DNA of 64,000 nucleotides from Bacteroidales bacterium (lineage in GTDB: Bacteria; Bacteroidota; Bacteroidia; Bacteroidales; F082): contig JAKSNA010000003.1 in NCBI GenBank assembly GCA_024400295.1, positions 62,001-126,000 on the forward strand. Reading direction: 5' to 3'. The notes beneath the pieces were generated by a model. It made no database searches. It saw only the letters and a program-made list of their open reading frames with translations, and was not told where the DNA came from. How positions within the stretch are numbered: position 1 is the stretch's first letter; each line of letters begins with the position of its first letter. Shown here one piece after another: positions 55,115-61,463 of this stretch. Both the position numbers and the translations under genes were made by a program.

Positions 55115-56881
55115 ATGAAAAAAGAAGTAAAATTCAGTCTCGTCTATCGCGATATGTGGCAAAGTTCAGGGAAATACGTGCCACGGAAAGACCAATTAGA
55201 AAAGATCGCCCCTTTGATTATCGACATGGGCTGTTTCGACCGCGTTGAGACCAACGGCGGTGCGGCCGAGCAGGTGAACCTGCTTTACGGTGAAAACCCT
55301 AACACCTCGGTCAGGGCGTTCACGGCGGCGCTGCACAAAGGCGGCATCGAATGCCACATGCTCGACCGCGCCCTTAACGCGTTGAGGATGAACCCGGTGC
55401 CTGCCGATGTTCGTCAGCTTATGTATAAAGTAAAGAAGGCGCAGGGCGTTGACATCACGCGTATCTTCTGCGGGTTGAATGATGTGCGCAACATCATCCC
55501 TTCAATAAAATGGGCCAATGAAGCCGGCATGATCTCGCAGGCCGCCATGAGCATCACCTACTCGCAGGTTCACACTGCCGAGTATTACATGACGATGGCC
55601 GACCAGCTCATTGAGGCCGGAGCCAAAGAGATCGCGCTTAAAGACATGGCCGGCGTTGGCCGCCCCGTGTCACTCGGACGAATCGTCAGTCATATCAAGA
55701 CACAGCATCCTGAAGTCAAGGTGCAGTACCACGGACATACAGGGCCTGGTCTCTCCATGGCTTCAACGCTTGAGGTGGCGAAGGCCGGCTGCGACTACAT
55801 CGACTGCGCCATGGAGCCGCTCTCATGGGGCACTGTCCATCCAGATGTCATCTCCGTACAGGCCATGCTCAAAGACGCGGGATTCCTCGTCAAGGACATC
55901 AACATGAAAGCCTACATGGAGGCACGTTCGATGACACAGAGCTTCATGGACGACTTCCTCGGCTACTGGGTCGATCCGCGTAACCGTTACCTCAACTCGC
56001 TCCTCCTCGGATGCGGACTGCCAGGCGGCATGATGGGATCGCTCATGGCCGACCTCAAGAGCGTACATGCTGCAATCAACATGAACCTCAAGGCACAAGG
56101 GAAACACGAGCTTTCGGAAGACGAACTGCTCGTCGAGCTGTTCCAGGAAGTGCAGGACATCTGGCCCAAGCTCGGCAACCCGCCACTCGTCACTCCGTTC
56201 AGCCAATACACGAAGAACATCGCACTCATGAACCTCTATGCGTTGAGCAAGGGCGAGCCGCGTTACGAGAACTCCATCGACAAGGCCGCATGGGACATGA
56301 TACTCGGCAAGGCCGGAAAACTGCCAGGCACACTTGACCCAGAAATAGTCGGGCTGGCAGAGAAGAAAGGCTATGAGTTCTTCACGGGCAACCCGCAGGA
56401 CAACTACCCTGACGCACTGCCGCATTTCATCGAGATGATGGAACAGGAAGGCTGGGACCGCGGCCAGGATGACGAAGAGCTGTTTGAATTCGCCATGCAC
56501 GAGAAACAATACCGTGAATACAAGTCGGGCGAGGCAAAACGCCGTTTCAACGAGGAACTTGAAGCCAAGATGAAAGCAAAATGCGAGACCGGCGGCATCA
56601 CCGTCAGCCACAACGACCTCGTCAAGATGCGCCATCCTAACGCCGAAGCCGTCACCGCCGAGGCCTCCGGAAAAATGATCTGGGAAATCGATGTCATCGA
56701 CAAGTCAATGGAGCCGGCGACAGGCAAGACATACAAGGAAGGCGACCTGCTGTGTTACATCCAGACACCTTACTGCAACATCCCTGTCATGACAAACTGG
56801 AGCGGCAAGCTCGTCGAGGCAACAGTCGGGCAAGGCGACAGCGTCAACAAAGGCGACATCATCGCACTCATTGAGAAATAG
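55115..56881 (+). CDS. Carboxyltransferase (pyruvate carboxylase/oxaloacetate decarboxylase-like) with lysine-less biotin-type domain
   Basis: 588 residues. Start MKKEVKFSLVYRD at 55115 fits the conserved N-terminus. HMGL-like TIM barrel (1-300) with RDMWQSSGKY, KEIALKDMAG and HGHTGPGLSM. A PYC/OADA conserved domain follows (about 300-480, VTPFSQYTKNIALMN), then a C-terminal biotinyl/lipoyl-like domain (about 525-588). At the position of the biotin lysine (normally EAMKM) this protein reads IQTPYCNIP, so a tyrosine replaces lysine and biotinylation is not expected. In addition, the first motif has W where H is usual. Biotin-dependent transfer would need another carrier. Last gene of the RND-containing unit, which is an unexpected place for central carbon metabolism. 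Confidence 0.8.
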   Translation: MKKEVKFSLVYRDMWQSSGKYVPRKDQLEKIAPLIIDMGCFDRVETNGGAAEQVNLLYGENPNTSVRAFTAALHKGGIECHMLDRALNALRMNPVPADVRQLMYKVKKAQGVDITRIFCGLNDVRNIIPSIKWANEAGMISQAAMSITYSQVHTAEYYMTMADQLIEAGAKEIALKDMAGVGRPVSLGRIVSHIKTQHPEVKVQYHGHTGPGLSMASTLEVAKAGCDYIDCAMEPLSWGTVHPDVISVQAMLKDAGFLVKDINMKAYMEARSMTQSFMDDFLGYWVDPRNRYLNSLLLGCGLPGGMMGSLMADLKSVHAAINMNLKAQGKHELSEDELLVELFQEVQDIWPKLGNPPLVTPFSQYTKNIALMNLYALSKGEPRYENSIDKAAWDMILGKAGKLPGTLDPEIVGLAEKKGYEFFTGNPQDNYPDALPHFIEMMEQEGWDRGQDDEELFEFAMHEKQYREYKSGEAKRRFNEELEAKMKAKCETGGITVSHNDLVKMRHPNAEAVTAEASGKMIWEIDVIDKSMEPATGKTYKEGDLLCYIQTPYCNIPVMTNWSGKLVEATVGQGDSVNKGDIIALIEK

Positions 56882-56915
56882 CAGACGTGTTGTCACGAAC
56901 TGTCAAATTTATATG

Positions 56916-56951
56916 GTTAATAGTGGACGCTTGCGTTCACTATTAACTTTT
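56916..56951. terminator. Hairpin terminator between convergent genes
   Basis: Arms at 56916-56930 and 56933-56947 pair over 15 bp (one G-T wobble) with a 2-base loop, followed by a short T-run on the + strand. It ends the efflux/carboxyltransferase unit. Confidence 0.8.
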
Positions 56952-57163
56952 CAAGGAGTCTCGTCAGTAATACCGATATTGAAGCTGTCAACATGTTGCT
57001 GCTCGGTTTGTTTGATTGCGTCCCCGTGGCCGTTGAGGGCGGCAAACGGTGCGAACTGTGCAGCACGGGCGAGCATCGACATGCGGGGATGCGACGGTGA
57101 GACGTGATGCGGCAGGTTGATGATGTCGGAATAATCGTTTTCTCTGATGTTATTGTCGTTCAA
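56951..57163 (-). CDS. YolD-like partner of the Y-family polymerase
   Basis: 70 residues. The segment SMLARAAQFAPFAALNGHGDAI is a hallmark of the small protein (YolD-like) encoded beside UvrX/YqjW-type polymerases in Firmicutes. It starts in a 4-base overlap (ATGA) with the polymerase stop, so the two are translated together. The function is unproven; an accessory role in translesion synthesis is inferred from context. Confidence 0.65.
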   Translation of the reverse strand: MNDNNIRENDYSDIINLPHHVSPSHPRMSMLARAAQFAPFAALNGHGDAIKQTEQQHVDSFNIGITDETP

Positions 57164-58674
57164 GCCTTGTGTCCTCCTATCTGTTTGTTGCGTTCGATGG
57201 CGGTCGCGCCGTCCTCAAAGTTGATGCCTTTCAGAATGGCATTCTTGCCGAATTTCCTCTTCAGCTCGATGATGGTCTCCTGCATCTTATGTTCTTTTGC
57301 GAGCGTCTCCTCCTCCACCTTTTTCCTCTTCTCCAACTCATCGTAATCCGTGAAAATGTCTATATCTTCGAAGGCAGTTCTGCGTTCAGCTTTCGACTCA
57401 TCGACGACATGATTTGCCGTCACATTAAGATACCTTATCAGCAGGTTTTCATTCACAATTTTATCGTATAGGTTCATTGTCGCATCTATGATTAGTCGCG
57501 ACGATGAGGTCTGACAGTCGAGGTTGGCAGTGCCATGAGCGTGCTTCGGTGTCTGTCGGCCATAGCGGTCTGTTGTGGTCTCTCCGCTGTATTTGGCACG
57601 GATATTGGGATTTGTCAGCGACTCGGCATCGTAGCTGACCGTGAGAACTATCTGGTCGGTGACGAGGTGTTTCTCGACAAGATTCAGTGCTATCGCGTCG
57701 GTCATTTCCCAGACGACGACACGCGCTTTTTGCGCAGTATATGGGCTTGACAGCACCTGTCCGCTACTGATGGAGTTGGTCTCCGGCTTGTATCTCTTGA
57801 TGTAATCAATCGTACACGGCTCCCAGCCCCATGCGTGGTCAATAATCAGTTCCGCGTTGATTCCGAATATCTTATATAACATCTCCTCATCTTTAACCGA
57901 CTGACGAGCCACGTCGCCCATGGTGTGCATTCCGTAATATTCAAGTTTTTGGGCAATGCCCTTCCCTATTCTCCAAAAGTCAGTCAAAGGTTTATGACTC
58001 CACAGCTGCCGTCGGTATGACATCTCATCGAGTTCGGCGATACGGACTCCGTCGGCATCCGGTGGTATATGTTTTGCGACGATGTCCATAGCGACTTTAC
58101 AGAGATACATATTAGTGCCGATTCCCGCCGTAGCGGTGATGCCGGTAGTCTTCAGAACGTCGCGGATCATCGTCATGGCAAGTTGTCGGGCGGTCATCTT
58201 ATGAAGCGAAAGGTAATCGGTCGCGTCGATGAAGACCTCATCGATTGAATAGACGTGAATGTCGTCGGCGCTGACATATTTCAGATATATGTTGTAAACG
58301 CGCGTGCTGTATTGGATATAATACGCCATTCGTGGCGGCGCGACGATGTAGTCAACGGCAAGCGTCGGGTTTGCTTTCAGTTCAGCATCGAAAATAGATT
58401 TGCCGGTCAGTTTTCTGTAAGGTGCTTCGAGTTTTCTGCCGTAGTTGACATAATCGACACGTTGTATGACTTCAAAAAGCCGCGGTCTGCCTGGTATTCC
58501 GTAAGACTTCAGCGATGGCGAGACCGCAAGGCAAATCGTCTTTTCCGTTCTGCTCGCGTCTGCAACTACGAGATTGGTCGTCAATGGATTAAGGCCACGC
58601 TCCACACACTCAACGGAGGCGTAAAACGACTTAAGGTCGATGGCGATGTATGTACGAGAAGACTGTTCCGGCAT
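57160..58674 (-). CDS. Y-family DNA polymerase (UmuC/DinB type)
   Basis: 504 residues, starting at the ATG at 58674 (MPEQSSRTYIAIDLKSFYASVEC). An upstream frame extension is less plausible. The catalytic carboxylates are in YIAIDLKSF (about 10-16) and YSIDEVFID (about 139). A thumb with GIGTNMYLCK and an impB/mucB C-terminal part lead to a long C-terminal tail. It copies damaged templates with low fidelity. The overlap with the YolD-like gene is typical of a Gram-positive-style polymerase pair, so lateral acquisition is possible. Confidence 0.9.
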   Translation of the reverse strand: MPEQSSRTYIAIDLKSFYASVECVERGLNPLTTNLVVADASRTEKTICLAVSPSLKSYGIPGRPRLFEVIQRVDYVNYGRKLEAPYRKLTGKSIFDAELKANPTLAVDYIVAPPRMAYYIQYSTRVYNIYLKYVSADDIHVYSIDEVFIDATDYLSLHKMTARQLAMTMIRDVLKTTGITATAGIGTNMYLCKVAMDIVAKHIPPDADGVRIAELDEMSYRRQLWSHKPLTDFWRIGKGIAQKLEYYGMHTMGDVARQSVKDEEMLYKIFGINAELIIDHAWGWEPCTIDYIKRYKPETNSISSGQVLSSPYTAQKARVVVWEMTDAIALNLVEKHLVTDQIVLTVSYDAESLTNPNIRAKYSGETTTDRYGRQTPKHAHGTANLDCQTSSSRLIIDATMNLYDKIVNENLLIRYLNVTANHVVDESKAERRTAFEDIDIFTDYDELEKRKKVEEETLAKEHKMQETIIELKRKFGKNAILKGINFEDGATAIERNKQIGGHKA

Positions 58675-58806
58675 GACAAAATTTTTCGGTGCAAAGGTAC
58701 ATGAAAAATCCACTCTTCAACGCACGTATAACCTTAAAAAACAGAACAAACTGAATATCAATAAGTTGCTTCCAACTCAATTTTAAAAAAAATATCGCCA
58801 AGCCCA

Positions 58807-58836
58807 TTGTAAATGAAAAAATAATCTGTAACTTTG
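58807..58836 (+). promoter_or_regulatory. Bacteroidetes-type promoter for the T9SS adhesin
   Basis: TTG at 58807-58809, 19-base spacer and TAACTTTG at 58829-58836, giving a long leader of about 120 bases before the start at 58965. Confidence 0.7.
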
Positions 58837-58964
58837 CAGCATTGTTTCTTTTTCGGATTTTGTTTGACTGCCCCCTCTTAGAAATTCAGAGGGGCAACGT
58901 TGGATAAATAAAAATAGAGCCAATAATAGTGTTAATAATCAATTGTTTAATAAATCTAACTTTT

Positions 58965-60083
58965 ATGAGAAAAGTTTCTTTATCATTTCTTCTTGCCTGC
59001 GTTTTTTGTCTCGCAGGCGTGTCGGTCAAAGCCCAATCAAAGTTTGCAACTCCATACGACCTGAATGGAGCATTTCAGTATAATCCGGACGGCGTGAATC
59101 TGTCGTGGAAATCGGAAGCACCAGCTTCGGAAGTTCCTGAAGACCTTTACTGGGATTTGGAAACAATGATCGAGGACTGGACGCTTATTGATGCCGACGG
59201 TGACGGCGTGTATTGGCGTCATGTTCAGGGTTTGGAATGTCCGAGCGGCTATATCTGCCTGCTTTCCGAATCGAAAGATTGCTATGGCGTTTATGGTGGA
59301 ATAGCTTATACGCCTGATAATTACATCGTTACGCCTAAGTTGCCGATAGTCGGAAACACAGTGCTTTCGTTTATGGCCTGCTCAGCCGATGCGTATAATT
59401 GTCAAGAACATTTCGGAGTGGCAATTTCCACCACGGGAAACAACAATGACGCCGATTTTACCACCGTTGCCGAATGGACCATCATGCCAGACAAACTCAA
59501 CCAGACTCCTTGGCTGGAATACACCGTTGACCTCAGCGCATACGCCGGACAAGAGGTCTATATCGGCTTCCGTCATTTCGGTTGCACGGATCAGTATGCC
59601 TTGGCTGTCGATGACATCCGTCTCACCTATAATACTGTTGACCTTGAGAGTTTTAACGTCTATCGCTCGCCAACCGACAGCGACTATCAGTTGATAGCCA
59701 ATGTCCCGGCTGTTGAGAATCAGTCATATTACGAGTATTTCGACAATGTTGAACCCGGCACTTATTACTATCATGTGACGGCAGTCTATGCTTCTGAAGG
59801 TGAGACGGAGCCGGCTTCCATTGTGGTTTCACATCAGTCTTTAGACGAAAATAATGTCAATGTAGCTGTTTATCCGAATCCGACGAGAGGACTCCTCAAG
59901 GTCGAAAGCGTTGATATGAAACATATTACGGTGACAAATGCTTTGGGACAGGTCGTCTATGACGCTTCCGTGGAAAGCGGCGAGGTCTCGATAGACATGT
60001 CGCAGTTGTCAGCGGGAACGTACATTCTTCGCGTTGATACTGAAAACGGAGTCTCGACCCGTCAGTTTAATGTTGTGAAGTAA
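58965..60083 (+). CDS. T9SS adhesin with choice-of-anchor J domain
   Basis: 372 residues with signal peptide MRKVSLSFLLACVFCLAGVSVKAQ; the ATG at 58965 is chosen over 58929. Residues about 50-205 match a cleaved-adhesin/choice-of-anchor J jelly roll (DADGDGVYWRHV, YIVTPKLPIVGNTVLSF, YIGFRHFGCTDQYALAVDDIRL). A fibronectin-like module follows (FNVYRSPTDSDYQLIANVP), and the last 75 residues form a T9SS sorting domain (VAVYPNPTRGLLKVE, VSIDMSQLSAGTYILRV). It is secreted to the cell surface; the ligand is unknown. Confidence 0.88.
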   Translation: MRKVSLSFLLACVFCLAGVSVKAQSKFATPYDLNGAFQYNPDGVNLSWKSEAPASEVPEDLYWDLETMIEDWTLIDADGDGVYWRHVQGLECPSGYICLLSESKDCYGVYGGIAYTPDNYIVTPKLPIVGNTVLSFMACSADAYNCQEHFGVAISTTGNNNDADFTTVAEWTIMPDKLNQTPWLEYTVDLSAYAGQEVYIGFRHFGCTDQYALAVDDIRLTYNTVDLESFNVYRSPTDSDYQLIANVPAVENQSYYEYFDNVEPGTYYYHVTAVYASEGETEPASIVVSHQSLDENNVNVAVYPNPTRGLLKVESVDMKHITVTNALGQVVYDASVESGEVSIDMSQLSAGTYILRVDTENGVSTRQFNVVK

Positions 60084-60104
60084 GGCGTCTTACCCTGAAA
60101 AAAG

Positions 60105-60124
60105 TTGACTCACAAAAGAGTCAA
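60105..60124. terminator. Short hairpin after the T9SS adhesin
   Basis: Seven-base arms (TTGACTC and GAGTCAA) with a 6-base loop lie 21 bases after the stop codon. No strong T-run follows; it may also be the left end of the insertion-sequence remnant. Confidence 0.4.
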
Positions 60125-60126
60125 AT

Positions 60127-60560
60127 ATGTATAAATCACACACGAGTAAACAGGAACTGTACTTCGACGGGGTGATAAGCCCCTATGACAAAGGTTATTG
60201 AGAGGACAGGATTTCCACAATCATTCCGGTCGGGCATCCCACAGTGAACCGATGGATTCGTATCCTTGCAGCCGAAAAAGAAACGGGAAAGAGAGTCATG
60301 CCCGATGGAAGAAGACGATTTCGGAGTCAGCAGAGTCCGAGACGGTTGCCTTGGCCGGATACGAGGGGCTGGAGGCAAAGCTGGAGACGTCGTATCCGAT
60401 CGAGACGTTTCAGTTTGTCCCCATCCACCACTCCGACCGCGGATGCCAGTCTGCGAACCACGAGTATGTCGGCAAGCTGAAAGACCACGGCATATCTTTA
60501 AGCAGGACCGAGAGCGGCGACCCGAAGGACAACGCGCAGGACGAGCGCGTGAACAGCCAG
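60127..60560 (+). pseudogene. IS3-family transposase remnant
   Basis: An N-terminal HTH-type fragment (MYKSHTSKQELYFDGVISPYDKGY, split here) stops at 60199-60201 but continues in frame with PVGHPTVNRWIRILAAEKE, as in IS3-type OrfA. Downstream in a different frame comes the end of an integrase (rve) domain: IHHSDRGCQSANHEYVGKLKD then GDPKDNAQDERVNS, which carries DDE-motif residues of IS3 OrfB. The middle of the element is missing and the frames are broken, so it cannot be functional. Boundaries are approximate. Confidence 0.75.
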
Positions 60561-60783
60561 CCCGTTTTTCCCGATTTTCCGATATTTCATTGTTTAGGCG
60601 GGGCTTTCCGGCAAGGAGAAAAAATTACCAATCGTAAAAACTTGTTACATGAGGAGTTGCTTATATTTCACGCTCTCAAATTCAGTTGGTTTTTCAACAA
60701 TACTTTTATTAACTTTTTACACTCAATTACACCGAAAAACACTAATTGTAAATATTTTTTAACAAGTGAGCCGTTTTTATTTT
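60561..60783. other. A/T-rich gap with no recognised feature
   Basis: Between the transposase remnant and the WYL-type gene I see nothing that resembles a gene. It is rich in T and A, and a TATTTTTG (60784-60791) just upstream of the next start could be a -7 element. Confidence 0.6.
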
Positions 60784-60815
60784 TATTTTTGTTGGTTGAA
60801 ATGTTGTAGAATTTT

Positions 60816-61346
60816 ATGCCGACAAATAAGAACGCTCAATTGAGATACAAGGTGTTAGACAGATGCTTCGGAGACTGTGAAAATCTGTATTCACTCGAAA
60901 AACTCACTGAAATTGTAAATGACAAACTAAGTGAGTTTCTGATAAAGGATGTCACAACTCGAACCATAAAAAATGACATTAAATTCATGAGAGATAGCGA
61001 AGGATACAATGCTCCAATAGATTGTTTCGAGATGACTGATGAAGATGGGAAAAGGGGTTGGTTTTACAAGTATTGTGAGGATGATTATTCTGTTTTCAAA
61101 AACGAACTTTCGGTCAGTGAAATTAATGACCTGCAAAATGTGATTGACATGCTTGGTCGTTATCATGGTATTCCTGCATATCAATGGGTTGATGATGTTG
61201 TCTCAAATCTAAAATATAGATTCGGACTTAAATCAAATACCGAAAACATTGTTGGGTTTGACCAAAATGTTGATTTGAAAGGGATTGAACATTTATCTTC
61301 GATAATTGATTTTATAGTAGATAAAAAGGCTCTCATAATTGTTTAG
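60816..61346 (+). pseudogene. Truncated WYL-domain transcriptional regulator
   Basis: 176 codons open with MPTNKNAQLRYKVLDRCF, the typical N-terminus of Bacteroidetes WYL regulators, followed by a winged-helix region and the segment LSVSEINDLQNVIDML. The frame stops at 61344-61346 right after IIDFIVDKKALIIV, the first strand of the WYL domain; normal proteins continue for a further 130-150 residues. The ligand-binding half is therefore missing, which probably inactivates sensing. A shortened DNA-binding protein could still be made. Confidence 0.75.
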
Positions 61347-61409
61347 AAAAAAGTTGAGGAAATTTATAAAAATTATTTTGGTGGGAAAATTGAATGTCCA
61401 CTGACATTG

Positions 61410-61417
61410 TAATTTTG
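61410..61417 (+). promoter_or_regulatory. -7 element for hsdM
   Basis: TAATTTTG, 46 bases before the hsdM start. A convincing -33 element at normal spacing was not found. Confidence 0.45.
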
Positions 61418-61463
61418 CATTGATAAGATGATATAAATTTGATAATTAAACAAATAACATAAT

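Noticed and set aside
60198..60809. 203-codon + strand frame starting MRGQDFHNHS
   Set aside because: Only its middle matches the rve transposase end. The start and the tail are unrelated reading of other frames, so it is treated as part of the IS remnant.
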